Assembly (NCBI GenBank): GCA_947632555.1
Contig: CANRPU010000011.1
Coordinates: 1-64,000 of the forward strand
Direction: 5' to 3'
Length of the DNA: 64,000 nt
DNA from: an uncultured Lachnospiraceae bacterium
Lineage (GTDB): Bacteria; Bacillota; Clostridia; Lachnospirales; Lachnospiraceae
Below are positions 29,162 through 37,812 of the stretch, in pieces. Made by a program: the position numbers and the translations under genes. Position 1 is the stretch's first letter. Each line of letters opens with the position of its first letter. The notes under the pieces are model-generated. The model did no database searches. It had not been told where the DNA came from and worked only from the letters and a program-made list of their open reading frames with translations.

Positions 29162-29392
29162 GTGGAAATAAAGACGTTTGAAATTTTATATTTGCACGAT
29201 ATTGACAAAAGCAAAAATAGGAAGCGAATATCAGAATACAGGAATAGGTTCCGCACTTGTGAAAGAAAGCATTAAAAGGGCTGAAAAGTCAGGATTTTTC
29301 AGAATTGCTTTACTGGGTGGAAACTATTATTCACGGTTTGGATTTGAAAGTGGAAAACATTATGGGATTTTTACAGAAGGAATATTATGTCA
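29162..29392 (+). pseudogene. GNAT acetyltransferase remnant
   Basis: N-terminal-like VEIKTFEILYLHDID in one frame, then 'SEYQNTGIGSALVKESIKRAEKSGFFRIALLGGNYYSRFGFESGKHYGIF' in another. Confidence 0.65.
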
Positions 29393-30175
29393 GAAGCAAA
29401 AGGTTTGGAATGGACATTTGATACAGTGGCATCTGTTTATGAAAAGTTTCGCCCTTCGTATCCCGCTGCGCTCTATGAGATGATAGGGAATTATACCACT
29501 CTCAATGAGGCCTGTCATGCTGTTGAAGTGGGAATTGGCAGCGGACAGGCAACATTGCCGATTTTAAAGACCGGATGTAATTTGACCGCGGTGGAATGCG
29601 GCAGGGAATTTTCTGAATTATGTGAAAAAAAGTTTAAAGAATATCCGAATTTTTCTGTTTTAACAAACAAATTTGAAGATACGTCTTTCGAGAATAACCA
29701 ATATGATTTGGTGTATTCCGCAACTGCATTTCATTGGATTGATGAGAGTATCGGATATGAAAAAGTGTTTTCCATGCTGAAAAGCGGCGGAGTGTTTGCG
29801 AGATTTGCGAATCATCCTTATCCGGCTAAAGATAATTTACCTCTTTTTGAAAAAATGCAAAGTATTTACGGCGAACATTATCATAATAGAAAGCAAAAAT
29901 CGCCGACAGAATATACCGAGGAGCAGGCTGCGCAAATAGCGAAAATCGCGGAAAAGTACGGCTTTACGGATATAAAGCACGCATTGTTTCACAGAACACG
30001 AAATTTTTCCGCAAGTGAATACTGTGCGCTGCTTGGAACATATTCCGATCATATTGCAATTGAGGAAACCATAAGGAAGATATTTTTCTCAAAAATTGAG
30101 GATGCAATAAACCATTATGGTGGCACAATTACAGTGTATGATACCATCGATCTGCAGCTTGCGAGAAAACCGTAA
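29387..30175 (+). CDS. Class I SAM-dependent methyltransferase
   Basis: 'AVEVGIGSGQATLPILKTGCNLTAVECGREF', 'YDLVYSATAFHWID'. Confidence 0.9.
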   Translation: MSEAKGLEWTFDTVASVYEKFRPSYPAALYEMIGNYTTLNEACHAVEVGIGSGQATLPILKTGCNLTAVECGREFSELCEKKFKEYPNFSVLTNKFEDTSFENNQYDLVYSATAFHWIDESIGYEKVFSMLKSGGVFARFANHPYPAKDNLPLFEKMQSIYGEHYHNRKQKSPTEYTEEQAAQIAKIAEKYGFTDIKHALFHRTRNFSASEYCALLGTYSDHIAIEETIRKIFFSKIEDAINHYGGTITVYDTIDLQLARKP

Positions 30176-30346
30176 ATTTCCATTTTTCGCTTGCGGTGTA
30201 TCAGTTGTGCTGCCGGATGAATAGCGGTAGATCTACTCACGATTTTATGGTACGATCTATTAAGATATAGCCACGTTCGCCTGGCAGATAGGCATTTTGT
30301 AGAGGTAAAAGGAATGCATTTTCATGCTTCTTCTATAGGTGGAATT

Positions 30347-30775
30347 ATGGAAAACATAAAATGGCTTTTCTTTGATATTGGTTCGACACTTATCGATGAA
30401 AGCAAATGCTATTGGTTGAGATACCGCGAAGCTGTTGTGGGCACAACGATCAGTTCCGCAGATTTTGAGAACATGGTTATTGAATTTTCCAAACAAAATC
30501 GGAAGGGCGATCACGAGGCAGCAAAATACTATGGTATAGAGCTGCCGCCATGGCACAAAGAGGCGGAAAAACCATATACAGATACGAAATATGTCTTAAA
30601 TCAGTTATCCAGCAAAGGGTATCGGCTCGGCGTGATTGCGAATTGATATTGTTTTAGCTTCTGCGGAGGAAGGCATATCAAAGCCGAATCCAGAGATGTT
30701 TCATCGGGCGCTAATTGCCGCAAACTGCTGGCCGGACAACGCTGTCATGATAGGAGATAGGTTGGACCATGACCA
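30347..30775 (+). pseudogene. HAD family hydrolase with out-of-frame internal deletion
   Basis: MENIKWLFFDIGSTLIDESKCYWLRYREAV...YRLGVIAN* then, in a different frame, IDIVLASAEEGISKPNPEMFHRALIAANCWPDNAVMIGDRLDHD. Confidence 0.8.
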
Positions 30776-30986
30776 CTCGGTCGGATTTGTAAAAGGTGAG
30801 ATGTGCTCGCCGGGAATAGCAGCTCAATCCGAGGATTTGATGGCCGCGGGAGCGGGAGGATATCCGGGGACACCTATCGGAGATGTGGTGATTACTGACG
30901 GAGCGTTTCCTATATGAGATCATTTGTGAGCGATATGCGCAGACGATTGTTGATGAAAGCGTTTTGATAAGGGAAGGGAATCTATC

Positions 30987-31655
30987 ATGGATGTGATCGA
31001 GTATGGAAATCCAATAGCAGAAACCGTTTTGATACAGCTGGCGGGCGATCACGATATCGGAACAATAAAAAGTGAATATGACAGCATCAAAGAAAATACA
31101 GAGAAAGAATTCAGACTGATAGCCATGAAGGTTGACGATTGGAACAGGGATCTTTCCCCATGGGAAGCGCCTGCCGTTTTCGGTAAAGAGGGGTTTGGAG
31201 AAGGCGCTTTGGACACACTCTCTGCGGTGCGAAAATACTGCGCGGACCAGAACAGGAAATATTATATCGGCGGTTATTCGCTGGCCGGACTTTTTGCGCT
31301 TTGGGCCGCGTATCAGACAGATCTCTTTCAGGGAGTGGCCGCGGCGTCTCCATCTGTCTGGTTCCCGAAATTTACGGAATATATGAAAGCTCATGAAATC
31401 AAATGTCCCGCTGTTTATCTCAGTCTTGGGGATAAAGAGGAAAAAACGCGGAATCTTGTTATGGCTTCTGTAGGAGAAAAGATCCGCCAGGCTTACGGCC
31501 TGCTGAAAGAGCGCGGCACAGACTGCACACTGGAATGGAATCCGGGAAATCATTTCAGGGATCCGGAATGGAGAATGGCGAAAGCGTTTGCCTGGGTGAT
31601 GGAGAGAAAAATATTCAAAGAAAAATCGGAGTTTTTGCAATCGAAATCAAGATAA
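30987..31655 (+). CDS. Alpha/beta hydrolase-fold esterase
   Basis: 'YYIGGYSLAGLFALWAAYQTDLFQGVAAASPSVWFP' nucleophile elbow GYSLAG; C-terminal GNHF. Confidence 0.8.
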   Translation: MDVIEYGNPIAETVLIQLAGDHDIGTIKSEYDSIKENTEKEFRLIAMKVDDWNRDLSPWEAPAVFGKEGFGEGALDTLSAVRKYCADQNRKYYIGGYSLAGLFALWAAYQTDLFQGVAAASPSVWFPKFTEYMKAHEIKCPAVYLSLGDKEEKTRNLVMASVGEKIRQAYGLLKERGTDCTLEWNPGNHFRDPEWRMAKAFAWVMERKIFKEKSEFLQSKSR

Positions 31656-31711
31656 TGCTTTGCTTGCACTGTATAATTAGCATAGAGCGATCAAAAGAGG
31701 TGCAGCAGGAA

Positions 31712-31978
31712 ATGAGCGAATGGTACAGATTGGTACAAACAATTGTAGAAGAGGTTGACGAGTGCATTATGAAACGTAATGATGAAGCATTAACACTTTC
31801 TAACCTTTCTGAAAAGCTGGGCTATTCTGAATTTTACATTTCCCGTAAATTCAGGGAGATCTCAGGAATGCATTTTCGCGATTACCTACGGAATCGTACT
31901 GCAATAAATTCTTTGCATTTAATGCTTGACTTTTTACTTATTGTTCTAAAACTGGATTTTTATGCAAATATGTGCTAA
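31712..31978 (+). pseudogene. AraC family regulator, truncated after first HTH
   Basis: 'MSEWYRLVQTIVEEVDECIMKRNDEALTLSNLSEKLGYSEFYISRKFREISGMHFRDYLRNR' then unrelated residues and stop. Confidence 0.65.
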
Positions 31979-32023
31979 CATATATAGAACGGACAAACAA
32001 ATCAAGGTTTGGAGGTCAATTAA

Positions 32024-32380
32024 GTGATGGCATCTACTATTATTTATTTGGTGATTTCTGCACTTGTTTCGCTTATTTTTATAGTGCTGGGTATAAAGCA
32101 GTTTCGGTCTAAAGTTCCGGTTTCATTGAATACAGGCGAAGCTCCTCCAAGAGAAGATGAACTTACTGATATGTCGGAATGGAATCATAAACATGGAAGA
32201 AATTTGATAATATATGGATGTGTTTTGTTTGTGACAATGTCTGTCTTTCTATATTTTCTTTTAAAATTTGATAACACTGAGTTTCAAGTGTTTGTATTTT
32301 TTATCGTAATATTCGCTGAAACAGCTTGGCTTCTAATTCAACATGCCCTGCTAAAAAAGAAGCTGATCAAAAAAGCATAG
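32024..32380 (+). CDS. Small membrane protein of unknown function
   Basis: 118-aa ORF with three predicted TM segments and GGAGG RBS. Confidence 0.6.
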   Translation: MMASTIIYLVISALVSLIFIVLGIKQFRSKVPVSLNTGEAPPREDELTDMSEWNHKHGRNLIIYGCVLFVTMSVFLYFLLKFDNTEFQVFVFFIVIFAETAWLLIQHALLKKKLIKKA

Positions 32381-32482
32381 TATTTAAGGTTTAATGTTTT
32401 TACTAAAGAAATGAACTCTCTACAACTTCGGGATTTGTTGGTGACTTTGCTAGATTTAATATGTCTTAATGTGATAAGGGAA

Positions 32483-32662
32483 GAGGAAAAAACGCGAAAT
32501 CTTGTTATGGCTTCAGTAGGAGAAAAGATCCTTCAGGCTTACGGCCTGCTGAAAGAGCTCGGCACAGACTGCACACTGGAAGGGAATCCGGGAAATCATT
32601 TCAGGGATCCGAAATGGAGAATGGCGAAAGCGTTTGCCTGGGTGATGGAGAGAAAAATCTAG
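32483..32662 (+). pseudogene. Duplicated 3' fragment of the upstream esterase
   Basis: 32483-32658 aligns without gaps to 31437-31612 with 7 mismatches counted by eye (about 96% identity). Confidence 0.9.
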
Positions 32663-32681
32663 TACATGCTTTTGGGGTTAT

Positions 32682-33164
32682 ATGTTTGCAGCCGGAGGCG
32701 TTTTTGATATACTCAAAGAGAAATCGTGGTTTTATAGAGGGATATTTTCGGTTGCGGGGACGAAAAATGTAGCTTTGGAGAAGGGTGTAATGAATAGTCA
32801 ATTTATACAGGGAGTAATGTTTGATTGGAATAAAATAAGCATCATGGGTTTAATCCGGAAGGCGGAACAAAGAATTACCCAGGAGGAATATGCGGATATT
32901 GCGCATCCCTCGGCTAAATACCATGAAAAATCACACGGAGAAAGCTTTCTGGTATTAACGCAGAATAATCTGCAGGCGAATGGACTGTATCTTTTTGATG
33001 AACCGGAAGCGGCATTATCACCGCAAAGACAGCTTACTTTGTTAATGGAGATATACAGATGCGCAAAAGAAGGATCGCAATTTCTTATAGTTACTCATTC
33101 CCCCATTTTGCCGGGAATCCCGAACAAAGACATGTTGCGGAATTTAAAGCTGATGTGGTGGTAA
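32682..33164 (+). pseudogene. C-terminal fragment of an AAA family ATPase
   Basis: 'KYHEKSHGESFLVLTQNNLQANGLYLFDEPEAALSPQRQLTLLMEIYRCAKEGSQFLIVTHSPILPGIPN'; no Walker A, N-terminal 55 aa unrelated. Confidence 0.7.
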
Positions 33165-33229
33165 TTGGAAGTGGTTTTGCTATAATGTAAAATCATCAAA
33201 TATAGAAAAGCGAATATTGGAGTGGAATA

Positions 33230-33547
33230 ATGGCGTCAAGTAAAGGATATTTAGATTTTATTTTAGGGCAATTATCCGAATTGGATGAAATTACATATCG
33301 GGCTATGATGGGAGAATTTATCATCTATTACCGTGGCAAAATCGTAGGCGGTATCTATGATGACAGGCTGCTTGTAAAACCAATAAAAGCAGCGATCAGC
33401 TATATGCCGACAGCGACCTATGAATTGCCCTACGAGGGAGCAAAAGAGATGTTGTTGGTAGAAGAAGTTGACAACAGAGAGTTTTTGACAGATTTATTTA
33501 ATGCCATGTATGAGGAACTGCCGGCGCCAAAGCCGAAAAAGCAATGA
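33230..33547 (+). CDS. TfoX/Sxy family N-terminal domain protein
   Basis: 'YLDFILGQLSELDEITYRAMMGEFIIYYRGKIVGGIYDDRLLVKPIKAA'. Confidence 0.9.
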   Translation: MASSKGYLDFILGQLSELDEITYRAMMGEFIIYYRGKIVGGIYDDRLLVKPIKAAISYMPTATYELPYEGAKEMLLVEEVDNREFLTDLFNAMYEELPAPKPKKQ

Positions 33548-33572
33548 TGTAATGTGATAGAAATTCCCGCTT

Positions 33573-34370
33573 TTGGGAAGCAGAAAGAAAAATCGATATT
33601 TGAAGATGAAAGACAGTGTTTTTTGCTCTGATAACTCACCCAACTACAATATGGATACCATGGAATTGTATTTAGGGCCGATCAACGGCACCGTTAAAGT
33701 AAAACTTTTTCGGAAGAAGATTAAAAATGTATATTTGAAAGTTTTCCGGTCATTAGATGTAGTGTTATCTGTTCCGGAGCATGTTTCGGATGAATGGATC
33801 AGCTCTTTTCTTTCCGACCGTCAAAAATGGATTGACAGGCAAATAACCAAATATAAAAAGACAAGCGGATGCGACGATCCGCTTGCGGTCAGAAATGGTT
33901 CATCCGTTCGGTTTCTCGGCAGAGATATGGAAATCTGTAAAGAGGCATCATCTGTCAACCGTGTAGAAGCGGATGAGAAAAAAGTCTGTCTGTATGTAAC
34001 TGACATCACAGATGAAGCGCTGATCCGGAACATATTCCGCAAATGGTGGAGGCAGACTGCCCAAACAGTTTATCAGCAGGAAGTGGATCGTTTCTATGAG
34101 GCTGTCATCCGCGGGTATGGAATCGCCAAACCCGAAATTACAGTGCGGAAAATGAAGACTTTGTGGGGCAGCTGCATCCCGTCAAAAAATAAGATCACGT
34201 TGAATGAGTATTTGCTGAAGGCTGACATTCACTGTATTCAATATGTGGTTTTACACGAGCTGACACATTTATTGTATCCAAATCACAATGCGGATTTTTA
34301 CAACTTTCTGACCATTCATATGCCGGATTGGAAGGAAAGAAAAAAGCGGCTGAATGCGGAAGCGCGGTAA
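33573..34370 (+). CDS. YgjP-like/M48 family metallopeptidase
   Basis: 'TLWGSCIPSKNKITLNEYLLKADIHCIQYVVLHELTHLLYPNHNADFY' HExxH motif. Confidence 0.9.
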   Translation: MGSRKKNRYLKMKDSVFCSDNSPNYNMDTMELYLGPINGTVKVKLFRKKIKNVYLKVFRSLDVVLSVPEHVSDEWISSFLSDRQKWIDRQITKYKKTSGCDDPLAVRNGSSVRFLGRDMEICKEASSVNRVEADEKKVCLYVTDITDEALIRNIFRKWWRQTAQTVYQQEVDRFYEAVIRGYGIAKPEITVRKMKTLWGSCIPSKNKITLNEYLLKADIHCIQYVVLHELTHLLYPNHNADFYNFLTIHMPDWKERKKRLNAEAR

Positions 34371-34423
34371 GCTCTGTATCTTCCTTCGCATCCATTCATC
34401 TTTTGCGCGCGGCGCCGTCGGTC

Positions 34424-35812
34424 TTACCGCAGTTCCCGATAGGTTCCCGCGATCAGGCAGACGGCAATGAGAAAGGTCAGGATATCGGAAAGGGGCATGG
34501 AATACAGGACGCCGTCAAGACCGAAGAAGACCGGCAGCCAGAGGGCGAATCCCACACCGAAGAGGATTTCCCGGACCATGGACAACACGGTAGAAGACAC
34601 GGCCTTCCCCATTGCCTGCAGGAAGATAAAACAGGCTTTGTTCATGCAGGCGAACAGGATCATGCACAGATAGATGCGGAAGGCTTTCACCGCGAAATCG
34701 GTATAGTAGACGCTTTCGTTGGAAGCACCGAAGATACGGATCAGCTGATGGGGAAACAGTTCCGCGATGATAAGCGCCGCGGCGCCCACGGCGGCTTCCG
34801 CTGCGAGCAGCCGGGTAAACAGCGCCCTGACGCGTTCGCGTTTTCCGGCGCCCATATTGAAGCCTACAATGGGAATGCAGCCGGCGGCCATACCCACCAC
34901 GATGGAGATGACGATCTGAAAAAATTTCATGACGATGCCTACCACCGCCATGGGGATCTGGGCGTACCGCTCCTGTCCGAAAACCGGATCCAGCGCGCCG
35001 TATTTCCGGATCATATTGTTGATCGCGGCCATGGCGGCAACCAGAGAGATCTGGGACAGAAAGCTGGTCGCGCCAAGGGCAAGGGTCTTCCTGCAGATAC
35101 GGACGTCTATACGAAGATCCGCTCCCGCGGGCTTGATCAGCTTCATATGCAGGAGGTACCAGACCGAGAGGGCGGCGGTGACCATCTGACCCAGGACGGT
35201 AGCCGCGGCGGCTCCCGTCATGCCCCACCGAAGGGGAAAGATAAAGACAGGGTCGAGGATAATATTCACCACCGCGCCCGCGAGGGTGGAGGCCATGGCG
35301 AAGCGGGGGCTTCCGTCCGCCCGGATAATGGGGTTCAGCGCCTGCCCGAACATATAAAACGGGATCCCGAGCGAGATGGAAAAGAAATATTCTCTGGAAT
35401 ACCGGAAGGTTTCCGGGTTTACGGTCCCGCCGAACATGGCGATGATCTGACTGCCGAAGAGCAGATACAAAGCGCAGAGCGCCAGACCGCTGACGATCAC
35501 CATGATGACGGCGCAGCCTACGCTCTTTTTGGCGGTCTGCGGCTGTTTCATGCCCAGACAGAGGCTCACGAACGCGCAGCAGCCATCTCCGATCATGACG
35601 GCGATGGCAAGGGCGATCACCGTCAGCGGGAAAACCACCGTGTTGGCGGCGTTTCCGTAGGAGCCAAGATAAGAAGCGTTGGCGATAAAGATCTGGTCAA
35701 CGATATTGTAGAGAGCGCCTACCAGCAGAGAGATCATGCAGGGAACGGCATACTTTTTCATCAGTCTGCCCACAGGCTCTTCCCCCAGGAACTGATTTGT
35801 TTTTTCTTCCAT
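34424..35812 (-). CDS. MATE family efflux transporter
   Basis: 'MEEKTNQFLGEEPVGRLMKKYAVPCMISLLVGALYNIVDQIFIANASYLGSYGNAANTVVFP'. Confidence 0.92.
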   Translation of the reverse strand: MEEKTNQFLGEEPVGRLMKKYAVPCMISLLVGALYNIVDQIFIANASYLGSYGNAANTVVFPLTVIALAIAVMIGDGCCAFVSLCLGMKQPQTAKKSVGCAVIMVIVSGLALCALYLLFGSQIIAMFGGTVNPETFRYSREYFFSISLGIPFYMFGQALNPIIRADGSPRFAMASTLAGAVVNIILDPVFIFPLRWGMTGAAAATVLGQMVTAALSVWYLLHMKLIKPAGADLRIDVRICRKTLALGATSFLSQISLVAAMAAINNMIRKYGALDPVFGQERYAQIPMAVVGIVMKFFQIVISIVVGMAAGCIPIVGFNMGAGKRERVRALFTRLLAAEAAVGAAALIIAELFPHQLIRIFGASNESVYYTDFAVKAFRIYLCMILFACMNKACFIFLQAMGKAVSSTVLSMVREILFGVGFALWLPVFFGLDGVLYSMPLSDILTFLIAVCLIAGTYRELR

Positions 35813-35840
35813 GATTTGATTTTTCTCCTTTTTCTTGAAA

Positions 35841-35907
35841 TAAAAACAACGTGTGGCCTCAACCGGATTTACGCAGTTGAAACGCCACACGTTGCTTTCT
35901 TATTATA
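35841..35907 (-). promoter_or_regulatory. Promoter plus terminator-like leader hairpin of MATE gene
   Basis: Minus-strand TATAAT (35907-35902), then perfect 11-bp stem CAACGTGTGGC/GCCACACGTTG (35894-35884 with 35857-35847) and TTTTTA (35846-35841). Confidence 0.65.
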
Positions 35908-36063
35908 TCAAGGATCCCCTTCGGGCGCAAATGGGCAATTTTCCCAAAATACCCCGCGCGAAAAAATAATAATTTTATAAAATTTTACGGATTTTATTGA
36001 CTTTACGGTGGATTTGCTCAATGATAAAATGTAATGACAATAAAAAGAGAGCAGGGATGAAAT

Positions 36064-37812
36064 ATGATAAAAACACTTGCGGCGCAGATCAAGGAGTTTA
36101 AGCGGGAGTCCGTTCTGACGCCGTTTTTTATGGTTTTAGAAGTATTGTTTGAAACGCTGATCCCGTTTCTGATGGCTTCCATCATCGACGATGGCGTGGA
36201 AACGGGAAATATGCGGCATATCTACATAGTGGGCGCTCTGATGATCCTGATGGCTCTGGCGGGCCTTTTCTGCGGTATCATGGGCGGCAAGTACGGCGCG
36301 AGGGCCTCCACGGGGTTCGCCAGGAACCTCAGACAGGCGATGTTTGAAAATATCCAGACCTTTTCTTTTGCCAATCTGGACAAATTCAGCACGGCAGGGC
36401 TGGTGACCAGGCTGACCACGGATGTGACGAATATCCAGATGGCATATCAGATGCTGCTGCGTATGTGCTTCCGCGCGCCCATCAGTATGATCTGCGCCAT
36501 GGGGATGGCGTTTTTTATCAACGGACGGCTGGCGTCGGTGTATTTGGTCGCGGTCATCCTGCTGGCAGTGGTGCTTGCTTTCCTGATCAAGAGGGCGATG
36601 AAATATTTTCAGATGGCATTTCCCAAATACGACGAGCTGAACGCTTCGGTGCAGGAAAATGTCAGCGCGATCCGCGTAGTTAAGGCCTATGTGCGGGAAG
36701 ATTACGAAACGGGCAAATTTAAGAAGGCAAGCCAGGGCATTTACGATATCTTCCTGAAGGCGGAGAAAAATGTGGTCCTGAATATGCCGATTATGCAGCT
36801 GACGGTGTACAGCTGTATTCTTCTGATCAGCTGGATGGGAGCGAAGATGATCGTGCAGGATACCCTGAAAACCGGGGAACTGATGAGCCTGCTGGCGTAC
36901 TGCATGAATATTCTGATGAATCTGATGATGATCTCCATGATCTTTGTCATGATGAGTATGAGCGTGGCCAGCGCCAGACGTGTCAGCGAGGTTTTGAACG
37001 AGAAAAGCAGTCTGGTCAATCCTCCGGAGCCGCTGTACCAGGTTCCAAACGGTGAGATCGAGTTTAAAAACGTGGAGTTTTCTTATTACGGAAGCAGAGA
37101 AAAAGCGGTGCTCCATGATATCAATCTGAAGATCGGGGCGGGGGAAACCATAGGCATCATCGGCGGCACGGGCAGCGCCAAGACCAGTATGGTAAACCTG
37201 ATCAGCCGGCTTTACGACGTAACGGAAGGTTCCGTGATGGTAGGAGGCCATGACGTGCGGGAGTACGATATGGAGAGCCTGCGGAACCAGGTGGCGGTGG
37301 TGCTGCAGAAAAACGTGCTCTTCTCCGGCACCATACTGGAGAACCTGCGCTGGGGCAGCGCCGACGCTACGGAAGAGGAATGCAGGCGCGCCTGCCGTCT
37401 GGCCTGCGCGGATGAATTTATTGAAAAAATGCCGGACGGCTACAATACCTACATAGAACAGGGCGGAACCAATGTGTCCGGAGGACAGAAGCAGCGGCTG
37501 TGCATCGCCAGAGCGCTTTTGAAAAAGCCGAAGGTTTTGATCTTAGATGACAGCACCAGCGCTGTGGACACCGCTACGGACGCGAAGATCCGCAGGGCTT
37601 TCGCCAGGGAAATACCGGATACGACCAAGCTGATCATCGCGCAGCGGGTATCCAGTGTGGAACACGCGGACCGGATCATAGTAATGGATAACGGACGGAT
37701 CGACGGTTTCGGCACTCATGAGGAGCTGCTCGCGAACAATAAGATCTACCGTGAAGTTTATGAATCCCAGACCGGTGGCGGGGATTTTGATGAAAAGGCA
37801 GGTGAAGCGTAA
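36064..37812 (+). CDS. ABC transporter ATP-binding protein/permease (degenerate-NBD half)
   Basis: Six-TM plus NBD: 'GGTGSAKTSMV', 'VSGGQKQRLCIARALLKKPKVLILDDSTSAVD'. Confidence 0.93.
   Translation: MIKTLAAQIKEFKRESVLTPFFMVLEVLFETLIPFLMASIIDDGVETGNMRHIYIVGALMILMALAGLFCGIMGGKYGARASTGFARNLRQAMFENIQTFSFANLDKFSTAGLVTRLTTDVTNIQMAYQMLLRMCFRAPISMICAMGMAFFINGRLASVYLVAVILLAVVLAFLIKRAMKYFQMAFPKYDELNASVQENVSAIRVVKAYVREDYETGKFKKASQGIYDIFLKAEKNVVLNMPIMQLTVYSCILLISWMGAKMIVQDTLKTGELMSLLAYCMNILMNLMMISMIFVMMSMSVASARRVSEVLNEKSSLVNPPEPLYQVPNGEIEFKNVEFSYYGSREKAVLHDINLKIGAGETIGIIGGTGSAKTSMVNLISRLYDVTEGSVMVGGHDVREYDMESLRNQVAVVLQKNVLFSGTILENLRWGSADATEEECRRACRLACADEFIEKMPDGYNTYIEQGGTNVSGGQKQRLCIARALLKKPKVLILDDSTSAVDTATDAKIRRAFAREIPDTTKLIIAQRVSSVEHADRIIVMDNGRIDGFGTHEELLANNKIYREVYESQTGGGDFDEKAGEA

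Noticed and set aside
30711-31640. 309-aa minus-strand ORF
   Set aside because: Antisense to the alpha/beta hydrolase which has clear motifs; no support for the reverse frame.
34328-35980. 550-aa plus-strand ORF
   Set aside because: Antisense to a convincing MATE gene; composition (His/Gly/Asp-rich) typical of shadow translation.
36136-37251. 371-aa minus-strand ORF
   Set aside because: Antisense to the first ABC exporter half; His-rich shadow ORF.
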